The translations under genes and the position numbers were made by a program. Shown piece after piece: positions 9,300 to 19,606 of a stretch of 64,000 nt of DNA. The notes under the pieces are model-generated. The model was not told where the DNA came from. It did not search any database and saw only the letters and a program-made list of their open reading frames with translations. Source of the stretch: Catenovulum sp. 2E275 (GTDB lineage Bacteria; Pseudomonadota; Gammaproteobacteria; Enterobacterales; Alteromonadaceae); NCBI RefSeq assembly GCF_025515275.1, contig NZ_JAOPFU010000013.1, positions 1 to 64,000 of the forward strand, given 5' to 3'. Positions within the stretch are counted from its first letter, which is position 1. Each line of letters begins with the position of its first letter.

Positions 9300-10465
9300 A
9301 CCGCTCTTACATGAAACACATGCTCAACCTGAGCAATTTTTTCAATTAAATCAGGATGAGCCTGCTGATCAATATCTAAAATAGTATAAGCGATGTTGTC
9401 TCGGCTACGATTGACCATATCAATCACATTGATATTTAAATCAGCTAGTAAATTAAGCACTTCACCGAGCACTTTAGGCACATTATCATTGGCAAAAGTA
9501 ATGCGGTAACCTTGTGTTCTTTCCATACTGATATGCGGAAAATTCACCGAGTTTTTAATATTACCGTTTTCTAAAAAATCGATGAGCTGATCAGCCGCCA
9601 TCACAGCACAGTTTTCTTCTGCCTCTGCAGTACTGGCGCCTAAGTGCGGGAATAACATAACTTTGTCGTGTTTAATCAAAGCTTGAGTCGGAAAATCTGC
9701 AATATAAGCACCGAGTTTGCCGTTATCTAATGCATTAATCACATCCGCTTCATTAATTAATTCGCCTCTGGCCAAGTTAATTAATTTAGCGCCTTGTTTG
9801 ATTGCTGACAGGGTTTCCTGGTTGATTAAACCAATCGTTGCTTCAATGGCTGGTACATGCAAAGTGACATAATCTGAACGCGCCAATAACGAGTTTAAGT
9901 TATCGGCTTTTGCAACTTGGCTAGAAAGCCGCCATGCCGCATCAACACTGAGCTTTGGATCATAGCCGATAACCTGCATGCCTAAATTAAGTGCCATATT
10001 CGCAACTTTTGCACCAATCGCCCCTAACCCGACAACCCCCAAAGTTTTGCCTTCAAGCTCAAAACCACCAAATTGTTTTTTTCCAGCTTCTACTTGGGTA
10101 TGTAATTGAGAGGAGTCAGTAATATCAGCCAAATTTTTAACATACGCCATGCTCTGGCTAATGCCCCTTGCGCCCAGTAATAAACTGGCCATCACCAGCT
10201 CTTTGACTGCATTGGCATTTGCACCTGGCGTATTAAATACCACAATGCCCTGATGAGTATAATCATTAACCGGAATGTTATTCACACCAGCTCCAGCTCT
10301 GGCGACAGCTAAAACGGATTTTGGCAGAGTTTCACTATGGAGTTTATGGCTGCGCAATAAAATTGCCTGAGGATCATTTTCGGTTGGACTCACCTGATAG
10401 TTTTGAGACGGGAAGCGGTTTAGCCCTTTGGCCGCAATATTATTATAAGTTCTGATTGTTTTCAT
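9296..10465 (-). CDS. serA: D-3-phosphoglycerate dehydrogenase, ACT-domain short type
   Basis: SerA oxidises 3-phosphoglycerate to 3-phosphohydroxypyruvate, the first step of serine synthesis. In 389 residues I see ARAGAGVNNIP (53-65), the NAD-binding loop GLGAIG (146-151), catalytic Arg233 in NLARGEL and His274 in FPHLGAST. A C-terminal ACT domain (about 318-389) probably gives serine feedback control. The usual DVFE segment with the catalytic Glu reads DFPTQ (257-261), which I believe is typical of this distinct subgroup rather than damage. It lies downstream of serC, with a terminator between them. Confidence 0.93.
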   Translation of the reverse strand: MKTIRTYNNIAAKGLNRFPSQNYQVSPTENDPQAILLRSHKLHSETLPKSVLAVARAGAGVNNIPVNDYTHQGIVVFNTPGANANAVKELVMASLLLGARGISQSMAYVKNLADITDSSQLHTQVEAGKKQFGGFELEGKTLGVVGLGAIGAKVANMALNLGMQVIGYDPKLSVDAAWRLSSQVAKADNLNSLLARSDYVTLHVPAIEATIGLINQETLSAIKQGAKLINLARGELINEADVINALDNGKLGAYIADFPTQALIKHDKVMLFPHLGASTAEAEENCAVMAADQLIDFLENGNIKNSVNFPHISMERTQGYRITFANDNVPKVLGEVLNLLADLNINVIDMVNRSRDNIAYTILDIDQQAHPDLIEKIAQVEHVFHVRAV

Positions 10466-10604
10466 TTTATTAGTGCTTACATTTAAGGTTTAACAGACTG
10501 ATTGAAGACAGCAAACTTTCAATGATTTTAAATCAACAAATTAATAACATTTAATTTGTAAAAGGGCAAACAGGAAAAAGAAAATAAAATTAGACAGCAC
10601 CAAC

Positions 10605-10634
10605 AAAAATGCCAGCATCACGCTGGCATTTTTC
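10605..10634 (-). terminator. terminator between serC and serA
   Basis: Hairpin AAAAATGCCAGC / GCTGGCATTTTT lies 19 bases beyond the serC stop. It is symmetric and has T runs on both strands. Readthrough into serA would be needed for a shared transcript; otherwise serA has its own promoter in the 10466-10604 gap. Confidence 0.85.
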
Positions 10635-10652
10635 ATTAGAAAAGTAATTAAC

Positions 10653-11768
10653 CTAAGCTGTTACTTGCTGATATGCCCAGCTTAACCAAGGCAATAAAGC
10701 TTTAAGGTCGCTTTCTTCTACGGTTGCACCACACCAAACTCTCAATCCGGCAGGCGCATCACGGTATGCACCAATATCGTAAGCAACTTGCTCATCATCC
10801 AATAATTTTATGATAGCTTTAACTTGATCTTCGCTGGCTTTTAATTGGAAACAAACACTGGTATTTGAACAAATATCGTCTGATTCAGCTAAAAATTCAA
10901 TCCAATCATTTTGAGCAACAAACTCTTTAAATACAGCTAAATTAGCTTCACTTTTAGCTATAGCAGCAGATAAGCCACCAATTTGGTCAACCCAGTTTAG
11001 TGCATCTAAATAATCTTCAACACATAACATAGATGGGGTATTAATGGTTGAGCCTTCAAAAATACCATCGATCAGTTTACCGCCTTTAGCCATGATAAAT
11101 ATTTTTGGCATTGGCCAGCTTGGGGTATAGCTTTCTAATCTGGCAACCGCTCTTGGGCTTAATACGATCACCCCATGCGCACCTTCACCACCTAATACTT
11201 TTTGCCAGCTAAAAGTTGCAACATCAATTTTATCCCAAGGCATTTCCATCGCAAAAACAGCGCTGGTAGCATCACAAATTGTTAAACCAGTGCGATTATC
11301 TGAGATCCAATCTGCATTATTTACTTTTACGCCAGAAGTTGTTCCATTCCAAGTAAAGATAATATCGTGATCCGGATTTGCTTGACTAAAATCCGGTAAT
11401 TGACCATAAGCGGCACTAAATGAACGCGCATTTTCTAATTTTAATTGTTTTGCTATATCACTTGCCCAACCGGCCCCAAAAGATTCCCATGAAAATACAT
11501 CAACTGGTCTTTCACCTAATAAAGACCACATTGCCATTTCCATTGCTCCAGTATCAGAACCGGGCACAATACCTACTTTGTATCCTTGTGGTAACTCAAG
11601 TAAACGGGCGGTTTCATCTATTGCCAGTTTTAACTTATTTTTACCTAATTTGCTGCGGTGAGAACGCCCTAAAGATGAAGTATCTAACGCAGATAAATTA
11701 TAACCCGGACGTTTAGTACACGGGCCTGATGAAAAGTTAGGATTAGCAGGTTTGATGCTAGGTTTCAT
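10653..11768 (-). CDS. serC: phosphoserine aminotransferase, alternative (alphaproteobacterial/methanogen-like) type
   Basis: SerC converts 3-phosphohydroxypyruvate and glutamate to phosphoserine with PLP. The 371 residues begin [17 protein letters not shown], then [26 protein letters not shown] and the Lys-bearing [15 protein letters not shown]. This pattern is the second SerC class, known from alphaproteobacteria and Methanosarcina, not the enterobacterial class. The neighbour serA is likewise a non-enterobacterial form. The pair may therefore have been inherited or transferred together. Confidence 0.9.
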   Translation of the reverse strand: MKPSIKPANPNFSSGPCTKRPGYNLSALDTSSLGRSHRSKLGKNKLKLAIDETARLLELPQGYKVGIVPGSDTGAMEMAMWSLLGERPVDVFSWESFGAGWASDIAKQLKLENARSFSAAYGQLPDFSQANPDHDIIFTWNGTTSGVKVNNADWISDNRTGLTICDATSAVFAMEMPWDKIDVATFSWQKVLGGEGAHGVIVLSPRAVARLESYTPSWPMPKIFIMAKGGKLIDGIFEGSTINTPSMLCVEDYLDALNWVDQIGGLSAAIAKSEANLAVFKEFVAQNDWIEFLAESDDICSNTSVCFQLKASEDQVKAIIKLLDDEQVAYDIGAYRDAPAGLRVWCGATVEESDLKALLPWLSWAYQQVTA

Positions 11769-11903
11769 TTAATATCCTTTGGGTTAATTCGTGATGAATA
11801 AATTTTGCTGATATTGCCTTATTTTTTATTTTCTCTCAAGATTTGTTTGTCATTAGCAGACTTATTCGCTCAATTTCAGACCTTAACTTTTGGTTATTTT
11901 TCA

Positions 11904-13229
11904 CTAAATTTTAAGCTGGCACGGATGATTTTTGGGCAGGATCTCTTCAATTTCTGTCAACATTGCTTGTATTTCATTTAAATCAAACGGGTTTGAGATA
12001 TGAGTTTTGATATCAAATACAACAGATTCTAAATACTGGCATAATATGTTTATCGCTTCTTGATTTTGCCGCGCCACAAATAAAATATTTTTAATTGCTT
12101 CAAGTAAATTAGACATGACCACCGCATCGGTTTTTGCATAATAACGAATTGGACTAAAGTTATCGTGCAATAACTCCATTAGCGAGGTTTCATGAAAAAA
12201 CAGCCAAGGTTTCTCTTTTGCATGGTTAAAGGAATAATTTACATCTTTAATATCCAGCCGCTTAATTAATAATATGCTCAGCATATCAATTGCTTTAAGT
12301 GCGGTGCCGGGATCATTGATTCCCGGGCTCATTGCTTTTACGGCAATTTCAGAAATTTGGGTTAAACCGTAACGATAATGGTCGCTAATAAACTCTTCTA
12401 CATAAAATACAAAGCAACTTAAAATTTCATCCTGTAGCTCTGGGTTTGTTGATAGATCCTGACTGGACTTTAAAAAAGGATAACCCTCAACGGTAAAGTA
12501 GCCTTGTTTGACACAAATAAATAATCTTAAATTATTTTGCTCCAATATTTTACAAAGCTTATTGGTATTAACGCCTTTGTAATAGCCTGCATATTTACTT
12601 TTAATGCCATACCACTGGCTAAAATCCGGCATGTCAGGAGAGTCAGTGTTTTGCTGATGCTGTTTTATATTGTCAAGCTCGTTTTTGGTATGAATAAACA
12701 AATCATTTAATACATTATCGACTTGAATCGCTTTGGATATTGAGTGAATAAAAAAGACAAATAAAGCTAAACATAACAAACCAAACAGTAATGAAAATAA
12801 AATACTTAAACTTGGCACACCTTGATTTGTTTGTTTTAAGTTAATTAATAAAATAATCGAATAAATGATGGAGCCTAAATAAACCCCTAAGACAATCTGG
12901 TGGGATTTTCGGGTAATTAACCCAGGGATGACTCTGGGTGAGAGCGCAGAACTCGCTTGGTTTAGCACTATCATCACCATAGAAAAGCTAAAGACAGTCA
13001 GCGAAATAGTGCTACCAATTAAGATGCTTAAAATGGTTCTGGCGTTATCTGGTGAGTCTATCAAAACAAAAGAAATCACTTCTTTTAGTTTGGTAAAAAC
13101 AGGGTGGTACTCCAAAATAATACAGATAAAAGCAAACAGTAAAAATACGACACTTAATAACGATGGCAAAAAACCTATGCTACTAATTAATTCTCTGTAG
13201 TGTTTCGCTAATTTCCTAGGTGTAAACAT
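11904..13229 (-). CDS. DUF2254 family inner-membrane protein
   Basis: The 441 residues carry four clear N-terminal membrane helices (about residues 18-40, 65-90, 108-130, 143-165). These include the family-typical stretch VFSFSMVMIVLNQASSALSPRVI. A soluble C-terminal half contains ISEIAVKAMSPGINDPGTALKAID, also diagnostic of DUF2254. The function of the family is not established. It is a single gene between serC and a divergent small orphan. I see no clear terminator in the 135-base gap to serC. Confidence 0.85.
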   Translation of the reverse strand: MFTPRKLAKHYRELISSIGFLPSLLSVVFLLFAFICIILEYHPVFTKLKEVISFVLIDSPDNARTILSILIGSTISLTVFSFSMVMIVLNQASSALSPRVIPGLITRKSHQIVLGVYLGSIIYSIILLINLKQTNQGVPSLSILFSLLFGLLCLALFVFFIHSISKAIQVDNVLNDLFIHTKNELDNIKQHQQNTDSPDMPDFSQWYGIKSKYAGYYKGVNTNKLCKILEQNNLRLFICVKQGYFTVEGYPFLKSSQDLSTNPELQDEILSCFVFYVEEFISDHYRYGLTQISEIAVKAMSPGINDPGTALKAIDMLSILLIKRLDIKDVNYSFNHAKEKPWLFFHETSLMELLHDNFSPIRYYAKTDAVVMSNLLEAIKNILFVARQNQEAINILCQYLESVVFDIKTHISNPFDLNEIQAMLTEIEEILPKNHPCQLKI

Positions 13230-13323
13230 TTGAAATCCTTATCTAATTTCAATGATAAAGTGCTCTTAATGACAACTAAGTGTAACTAAGCTATATTAAT
13301 TATTTTATTCAGATAATAAGCCA

Positions 13324-13692
13324 GTGAAAGAATACGAACTTAGTTTTGCAAAACTGATAATACATGATTCTAGTTTAGTTGAAGTAATTATTAATTCTGG
13401 TGTTTTGGTGGATTTGCCTAAGGTAGATGAATACCATAGTTTTTTATTAAATTATTTAACAGCACCATTTAATGTATTGATTAACAAAGTCAACTCTTAT
13501 AGCTACGATGAAGCAGCTATAAGGGAAATTGGGACGTTAAGAGAAATCAATGCTCTTGCTTTTTTAACTTATAATAAAATTAGTTTTTTAGCGACTCAGT
13601 CTTTATTTAACTATAGTCGGAGCCGAGATTGGAAGTGCCAATGCTTTCAAAATAAAGAAAAAGCTTTTGAATGGCTAAAACGGCAAACATAG
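13324..13692 (+). CDS. small hypothetical cytoplasmic protein
   Basis: The 122 residues begin with a GTG codon; no nearby ATG is in frame and no strong ribosome binding site is visible. There is no signal or membrane helix. The middle (FNVLINKVNSYSYDEAAIREIGTLREINALAFLTYN) alternates strand and helix character. It resembles small STAS/SpoIIAA-like proteins common in Bacteroidetes, but that is only an impression. It is divergent from the DUF2254 gene and convergent with the DUF2062 gene. Confidence 0.6.
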   Translation: MKEYELSFAKLIIHDSSLVEVIINSGVLVDLPKVDEYHSFLLNYLTAPFNVLINKVNSYSYDEAAIREIGTLREINALAFLTYNKISFLATQSLFNYSRSRDWKCQCFQNKEKAFEWLKRQT

Positions 13693-13701
13693 TTAATATT
13701 G

Positions 13702-14235
13702 TTAGTCGGTATTGCTTTTATCAACTCTGTTTTGCTGACGCTTTTGCCAGTTTTTACGTACAGAGACACGCCAAAGAATATTCATTAAAAAATAACCCAG
13801 TGTTGAAAAGAGAATCGCACAGATAAAGCAACCCAGTAGCAAAGCAGGGCCGATAGTCGACATACTTTGTACCAGCCAGTCCCAACTGAGTTGAAAATGA
13901 AATTGCAAAGGCTCAATACCTAGCACAGTTGCACCTAATAAATAACAACCAAAAAAGATGGGTGGTATGGTAATTGGATTCGTTAGCCAAACAATGACGA
14001 CAGATAGGGGCAGATTTACTCTGAATAAAATTGCACCAGCGGCTGAGAGCCACATTTGAAACGGTACCGGCATAAACGCATTAAACAAGCCTAAAGCAAA
14101 TGCCCCCGCAACTGATTTACGGTTTAAATGCCATAGGTTTGGATCATGCAATAAAGTGCCAAAAATTTTCAGAGACTTCTGGCTTTTAATTTTGTGATGG
14201 TCCGGTAAACATCGCTGTATTAATTTTTTCGGCAT
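13702..14235 (-). CDS. DUF2062 domain membrane protein
   Basis: The 177-residue protein has the DUF2062 signature: NRKSVAGAFALGLFNAFMPVPFQM, then LSVVIVWLTNPITIPPIFF, with three to four membrane helices and a basic tail. The family function is unknown. It is divergent from comEC with 35 bases between start codons. Many Shewanella and Vibrio genomes place a DUF2062 gene beside comEC, as here. Confidence 0.88.
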   Translation of the reverse strand: MPKKLIQRCLPDHHKIKSQKSLKIFGTLLHDPNLWHLNRKSVAGAFALGLFNAFMPVPFQMWLSAAGAILFRVNLPLSVVIVWLTNPITIPPIFFGCYLLGATVLGIEPLQFHFQLSWDWLVQSMSTIGPALLLGCFICAILFSTLGYFLMNILWRVSVRKNWQKRQQNRVDKSNTD

Positions 14236-14270
14236 ACAGTCATTACTAATATCAAAGTTAGGTTAAACAC

Positions 14271-16613
14271 ATGGAAGCGTTGTTACTTGCTTTTATCGGC
14301 GGCAATTTTATTGCAAACATTTTTCCGACTTTACTCTCGGTTAATGAATGCATTGTGACAATTGGACTGATATTAATCTTAATTGTTTTAAGACGTTATG
14401 CGCTTGCCACAGGTTTACTTGGTTTTTTAATTGTGTCTTTGGCAATGATTGTTTACACGCCTTGGACACCAAGCTATACCGATGTGGGCAGGGATATTAG
14501 CATAATAGGCAGAGTCAGCACACTAATAAAAAATGAAAATGATCAAATTCGTTTTAATTTAAAAATTAATTGCCTGAAAAATGTTAAAAACCGCACAAAT
14601 TCACCTAATTTATTGATAGTTGAACAATGTAAGCTCGCAAATAACCAAGATTATCAAGCTTTGCTAGTGCCTGCTTTAATCCGCCTATCATGGTATCGGC
14701 CAAATATTGAGTTAAAACAAGGCGATTTGCTTAAACTTAAGGTTAGGTTAAAGCCGGTTTATGGTTTACATAATCAAGCAGGGTTTGATTATCAGCAGTG
14801 GCTTATCAGCGAAAAAATGGTTGCGACAGGTTATATCAAGCAACTGGATGTGATGAAAAGTGACTCGGCACTTAGGCAAAGGCTATTTGATTTTTATCAA
14901 ATTAAATTAAGTCAGTATCAGCATCAGGATTTAATGATGGGTCTTATTTTAGGTGAGCGAGGCTTAATTCCTGATGATAAATGGCAAGTATTAAAACAAA
15001 CCGGAACGGCTCACTTATTAGCGGTATCCGGTTTGCATTTAGGTTTGGTATTTGGATTCTTCTGGCTGATTTTTAAACTGGTTTTTAGGCCCTTTGCCTT
15101 GCTTTTAAAACTAAACCTAGAAAATACCAGTTTATTGTGTGCTCTTATTTTTGTCTGGTTATTTTGTTTTATTACTGGGTTTGGATTAGCAGCTATCAGA
15201 GCGGCTATTTTTATCACGGCATTTAGCATGTTTAGCCTGTTTAATTGGCATGTTAGGTTAAGGTTCCGGTTTCTAGTCTCAAGTAGCCTTGTTTTGGTGA
15301 TATTTCCGTTAAGTAGTTTGGCTATTTCGTTTTGGTTATCCTTTATAGCTGCGGGGTTAATCATCTGTTTAATTTGGTGGTTTAGCTGGCATTTAAAGTT
15401 ATCCAGCTTTTTATTAATTAAACAGTTTTTTATCTTACAGTTATTGTTGGGCTTATTACTGATCCCAATTCAGGTGATCTTTTTTCAACATATTCCATTA
15501 CTTGGTATTTTTGCGAATTTATTGGCAATCCCTTTAATTAGTTTTTGGGTTTTGCCAGTGTCTTTAATCTGTGCTTTATTGCTTTTATTTTTGCCTGTTG
15601 CCAATCCAATTTCGGAACTGCTATTAAAGCTAACAGATTGGTTTTTAAATTTACTTTGGTATTGGCTCAATGGATTAAATGAGTTTAATCATGCTTATTT
15701 CCCCTTATCTAATCTGACAGGGTTAGGTTTTTTATTGCTTGTTTTGACATTAATCATTGTGATTTATTTAATGCCAGTTAAAAAGCAGAGTTGGATTTTA
15801 ATTAGCATCAGCTGTATTAGCTTAAGTTATGCTTATTTTAAACCGGTAAGTCAACAGTGGCAGCTTGATGTATTAGATGTTGGGCAGGGCTTGGCCGTTT
15901 TAATCAGTAAAGATAATCATGCGGTTTTGTATGATACCGGAGATGCGTATCAATCCGGTTTTAATTTATTTGAAGCTGTGGTTGAACCAGTTTTAATTGC
16001 CAGGCAAAGCCAGTTGATAGCTGTAGTTATTAGCCATCCAGATAAAGATCATGCCGGTGGACTTAAATATATCCGGCAATATTATCCGCATGTCCCAGTG
16101 TGGCAGGGTAGTGCAGAATGCAAAACATTTAGTGAGCAAGGTTATTTAGGACTTAACTGGCAATTTTTCTCAACACAGCAGCTGGCTTTATCTGGCCAGT
16201 CAACGAATAATGATTCCTGCGTATTTAAAGTCAGTTTTGCTCAGCACTCGGTTTTATTAACCGGAGATATTGAAGCGCCAGCGGAAACATTTTTAACGCA
16301 GCAATATCGCACAGATTTAAAAGCCGATATTATGTTAGTGCCTCATCATGGTAGCGCAACTTCGTCTACGTTTGATTTTATCGCTGCCGTTTCGCCTAAC
16401 TGGGCGGTGAATAGCAGTGGCTTATTTAACCGATTTTCACACCCTAATAAATTAGTCACAGAGCGTTATCGGCAATTTAATATTCCGTTTTTAAATACAG
16501 CCCAGCATGGGCAAATTCAATTTAAACTCTCTGAATCAGGAATAAAGCTAAGCACTTATGCTGATTCATTTTTACTCCCTTGGCATGGGAAAATTTTTAA
16601 GGATGATCTTTAA
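14271..16613 (+). CDS. comEC: ComEC/Rec2 DNA internalisation channel
   Basis: ComEC moves single-stranded DNA across the inner membrane during natural transformation. The 780 residues contain N-terminal helices and an OB-like region (DISIIGRVSTLIKN). The competence core starts LILGERGLIPDDKW and LLAVSGLHLGLVFG, with many helices to about residue 510. A C-terminal metallo-beta-lactamase domain carries DVGQGLAVLI, SHPDKDHAGGL, LLTGDIE and PHHGSATSS. The length is normal and no frameshift is seen, which suggests a functional protein. msbA follows after 59 bases. Confidence 0.95.
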   Translation: MEALLLAFIGGNFIANIFPTLLSVNECIVTIGLILILIVLRRYALATGLLGFLIVSLAMIVYTPWTPSYTDVGRDISIIGRVSTLIKNENDQIRFNLKINCLKNVKNRTNSPNLLIVEQCKLANNQDYQALLVPALIRLSWYRPNIELKQGDLLKLKVRLKPVYGLHNQAGFDYQQWLISEKMVATGYIKQLDVMKSDSALRQRLFDFYQIKLSQYQHQDLMMGLILGERGLIPDDKWQVLKQTGTAHLLAVSGLHLGLVFGFFWLIFKLVFRPFALLLKLNLENTSLLCALIFVWLFCFITGFGLAAIRAAIFITAFSMFSLFNWHVRLRFRFLVSSSLVLVIFPLSSLAISFWLSFIAAGLIICLIWWFSWHLKLSSFLLIKQFFILQLLLGLLLIPIQVIFFQHIPLLGIFANLLAIPLISFWVLPVSLICALLLLFLPVANPISELLLKLTDWFLNLLWYWLNGLNEFNHAYFPLSNLTGLGFLLLVLTLIIVIYLMPVKKQSWILISISCISLSYAYFKPVSQQWQLDVLDVGQGLAVLISKDNHAVLYDTGDAYQSGFNLFEAVVEPVLIARQSQLIAVVISHPDKDHAGGLKYIRQYYPHVPVWQGSAECKTFSEQGYLGLNWQFFSTQQLALSGQSTNNDSCVFKVSFAQHSVLLTGDIEAPAETFLTQQYRTDLKADIMLVPHHGSATSSTFDFIAAVSPNWAVNSSGLFNRFSHPNKLVTERYRQFNIPFLNTAQHGQIQFKLSESGIKLSTYADSFLLPWHGKIFKDDL

Positions 16614-16672
16614 CAAAATAGCGATTAGAATAGCGCGTCTTTTTCATTATTCGTAACGCCAAAAGCCAGATT

Positions 16673-18442
16673 ATGAAGCTAAACTATACTGCTCCACCTA
16701 TCGCGCCAGATTCTACAGGTCCTATTTTTAAACGGTTACTCAAATATGCTCAAAATTATCGTGTTGGATTTATTCTAGCCATTGTTGGAATGGTTGTTTA
16801 TTCCAGTATAGATGCATTTTTCTTTTCTCAAATTCAAACCTTTATAGACAAAGGGCTAACTCAAAAAAATAGTGAGTTGCTATTTTACATGGGGCTGGCT
16901 ATTCCTTTTATTTTTATTGCGCGTGGCATCGCTAATTTTATAGCAACTTATAGTTTAAGTTGGGTTGGTACACATGTTGTTAATGAGCTCAGGCAAGATG
17001 TGTTTAATCATTTAATGAAAGTACCAGTTTCTTTTCACGATCAAAATTCAACCGGCGATATGATCGCCAAAATCACCTATGACATTGAACAAGTGCAAGC
17101 GGCGTCTAGCAAAGCCTTGATGACATTAGTACGTGAAGGCGCATTTGTTTTAGGTTTGCTGGTGGTGATGTTTTATTTAAGCTGGCAGCTATCGTTAGTT
17201 TTTTTAGTAATTGGGCCTGTTGTTGGCGTGGTTGTTAAATATGTTAGTCGCCGTTTTAGAATGGTGAGTAAACGCATTCAAAAAGCAATGGGTAATGTGA
17301 CTTCAATTTCAGAGCAAATGCTTAATGGTCACAAAGTTGTGGTGATGCACGGCGCGCAAAATATTGAATCTGATAAGTTTGCTGATATTACCCGTAAAAC
17401 CAGACAGCAGCAGATGAAATTGGTCAGCACCCGTGCGCTGAGTGTGTCTGCTATTCAAATCATCGCATCTTTAGCTTTGGCTTCAGTTTTACTAATTGCC
17501 AGTAATCCAAGTTTTTTAGATAGCTTAACAACAGGTGCGTTTACCACTGTACTAACTTGTATGATGACTTTACTGCGCCCTTTAAAATTGTTAACCACAG
17601 TCAACAGTGAATTTCAAAAAGGGATGGCAGCTTGCGCCAGTGTATTTGAATTATTGGATGAAGCGGCTGAAAATGACTGCGGCGAAAAAGTGATTGAACG
17701 GGCCAAAGGTAAACTTGAACTAAGTGATTTAAATTTTACTTATTTAGGTAAAGAACAACCAACATTAACCGATATTAATTTAACTATTGAGCCAGGCACA
17801 ACTGTGGCTTTAGTTGGTAAATCTGGCAGTGGCAAATCCACTATTACCAATTTATTAACTCGGTTTTATGAGTATGATTCGGGTGACATTAAATTGGATG
17901 GGATGCCAATTCGCTCGCTTAAACTGGCTTCGTTAAGACAGCAGTTTGCGATGGTATCTCAGCATGTCATTTTATTTAACGATACAATTGCTAATAATAT
18001 CGCTTATGGCATGTTAGATAGTGTGAGCCGTGAACAAATTGAAGCTGCCGCTAAAGCCGCTTATGTCACTGATTTTACAGATTCAATGCCGCAAGGGTTA
18101 GATACTCAGGTAGGTGAAAACGGAATGAACTTATCCGGTGGACAAAGGCAAAGAATTACTATCGCCCGCGCTATTTTGCGTGATGCACCTGTGCTGATTT
18201 TAGATGAGGCAACCTCAGCTTTAGATACTGAGTCAGAAAAACGAATTCAAACGGCAATTGAAAGTTTAAGCCATAATAAAACCGTAATTGTGGTGGCGCA
18301 CAGACTATCAACTATCGAAAAGGCCGATAAAATTGTTGTAATGGACAAAGGTAAAATTATTGAATCTGGCACTCATCAAAGCTTGTTGGCACAAAATGGA
18401 GTTTACCGCCAAATTTATGATATTCAATTTGTAGGACATTAA
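16673..18442 (+). CDS. msbA: lipid A export ATP-binding/permease protein MsbA
   Basis: MsbA flips core-lipid A across the inner membrane. The 589 residues hold a six-helix transmembrane domain (to about 320) with SFHDQNSTGDMIAKITYDIEQV. An ABC domain follows: Walker A VGKSGSGKST near 380, signature LSGGQRQR, Walker B VLILDEATSALD and switch His in VVAHRLST. It heads the operon msbA-lpxK-trm112-kdsB, and its stop codon overlaps the lpxK start by one base. Confidence 0.97.
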   Translation: MKLNYTAPPIAPDSTGPIFKRLLKYAQNYRVGFILAIVGMVVYSSIDAFFFSQIQTFIDKGLTQKNSELLFYMGLAIPFIFIARGIANFIATYSLSWVGTHVVNELRQDVFNHLMKVPVSFHDQNSTGDMIAKITYDIEQVQAASSKALMTLVREGAFVLGLLVVMFYLSWQLSLVFLVIGPVVGVVVKYVSRRFRMVSKRIQKAMGNVTSISEQMLNGHKVVVMHGAQNIESDKFADITRKTRQQQMKLVSTRALSVSAIQIIASLALASVLLIASNPSFLDSLTTGAFTTVLTCMMTLLRPLKLLTTVNSEFQKGMAACASVFELLDEAAENDCGEKVIERAKGKLELSDLNFTYLGKEQPTLTDINLTIEPGTTVALVGKSGSGKSTITNLLTRFYEYDSGDIKLDGMPIRSLKLASLRQQFAMVSQHVILFNDTIANNIAYGMLDSVSREQIEAAAKAAYVTDFTDSMPQGLDTQVGENGMNLSGGQRQRITIARAILRDAPVLILDEATSALDTESEKRIQTAIESLSHNKTVIVVAHRLSTIEKADKIVVMDKGKIIESGTHQSLLAQNGVYRQIYDIQFVGH

Positions 18443-19431
18443 TGAATTGGTTTGAAAAAGGTTGGTACGGCCAGCATAACTGGATTTATGGATTATTACC
18501 GTTATCCGGTTTATTTTGGCTGTTATCACTGCTGCGCCGCTGGCTATTTAAAATAGGGCTTAAAAAAAGTCATAAACTGCCAGTGCCGGTTGTGGTCGTT
18601 GGCAATATCACGGTTGGCGGCACAGGTAAAACCCCATTTGTAATATGGCTAGTGGCTGAGTTACAAAAACAGGGTTTCAAGCCTGGGGTAATTAACCGCG
18701 GTTATGGTAGTGAACTAGGTAAAATTAATAAAGTTGTTTCTACTCAGGATACAGCGCAACAAGTTGGAGATGAGGCTAAGTTAATTGCGTTAAATAGCAA
18801 AGTGCCCGTAGCTGTTGGTCGTAATCGGATTAAAAGTGCAAATTTATTAATGGCGCAGGGATGCAATATTTTAGTTTGTGATGATGGGCTGCAGCATTAC
18901 AAACTTCAGCGTGACTTGGAAATTATTTTAATTGATGGCAGCAGGCAATTAGGTAACCATTGTTTGTTACCCTCCGGACCGCTACGAGAAGGAAAGTGGC
19001 GATTATCAAGCACGCCTTTTGTGATTCAAAACGGATCGCAGCCAACGGAATTCAGTAAATTTAAATTTGCTACACAAGCTTTGCCGCCCAAACCTATCTT
19101 GGCTGGCTCAGTTCAAAAATTTGACTTAAACTTAGCTTATTATGCAGTTTGTGGTATTGGTAACCCAAATCGTTTTTACCAGACCCTTAATGAGAAAAAT
19201 ATTCAGTTGCTTGAAAAATATAGCTTTATCGACCATCATCAATTTACGCTAAAAGATTTTGACAAATGCACAGGTGCAGGTGTCATTATGACTGAAAAAG
19301 ACGCAGTGAAGTGTTATTCATTTGCACAGCCAAACTGGTGGTTTTTACCAATAACAATCAAACCAGACCCTGAATTTATTCGTTTATTATTAAACCAGCT
19401 TACTCATTTACGGAATCAATATGGTATTTGA
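18442..19431 (+). CDS. lpxK: tetraacyldisaccharide 4'-kinase
   Basis: LpxK adds the 4'-phosphate to tetraacyldisaccharide 1-phosphate to form lipid IVA. The 329 residues show an N-terminal membrane-anchoring segment ([18 protein letters not shown]), the P-loop [13 protein letters not shown] near residues 52-64, then [22 protein letters not shown] and TEKDAVK. Start and stop overlap both neighbours (msbA and the Trm112-like gene), so translation is coupled. Confidence 0.97.
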   Translation: MNWFEKGWYGQHNWIYGLLPLSGLFWLLSLLRRWLFKIGLKKSHKLPVPVVVVGNITVGGTGKTPFVIWLVAELQKQGFKPGVINRGYGSELGKINKVVSTQDTAQQVGDEAKLIALNSKVPVAVGRNRIKSANLLMAQGCNILVCDDGLQHYKLQRDLEIILIDGSRQLGNHCLLPSGPLREGKWRLSSTPFVIQNGSQPTEFSKFKFATQALPPKPILAGSVQKFDLNLAYYAVCGIGNPNRFYQTLNEKNIQLLEKYSFIDHHQFTLKDFDKCTGAGVIMTEKDAVKCYSFAQPNWWFLPITIKPDPEFIRLLLNQLTHLRNQYGI

Positions 19432-19606
19432 TAAAAAATTACTTGAAATTATTGCCTGCCCAAATTGTAAAGGAAAATTAGACTATCAACTTGAACTGTC
19501 AGAACTTTGGTGTCGAGGTGAACGTTTGGGCTTTCCGGTAAAAGATGGAATACCTGTTTTACTTGAACCTAAAGCTCGTACGCTTGAATTAGAAGAGGTT
19601 GAATAA
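19421..19606 (+). CDS. ycaR: Trm112/YcaR family zinc-ribbon-like small protein
   Basis: The 61-residue protein reads [20 protein letters not shown], then [12 protein letters not shown], matching YcaR/UPF0434. A CxxC pair is present, but the second pair of the eukaryotic Trm112 zinc site is reduced to a single Cys (ELWC). The start lies inside the end of lpxK and the stop overlaps kdsB. The same position is occupied by ycaR in E. coli. The molecular role in bacteria is unsettled. Confidence 0.9.
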   Translation: MVFDKKLLEIIACPNCKGKLDYQLELSELWCRGERLGFPVKDGIPVLLEPKARTLELEEVE

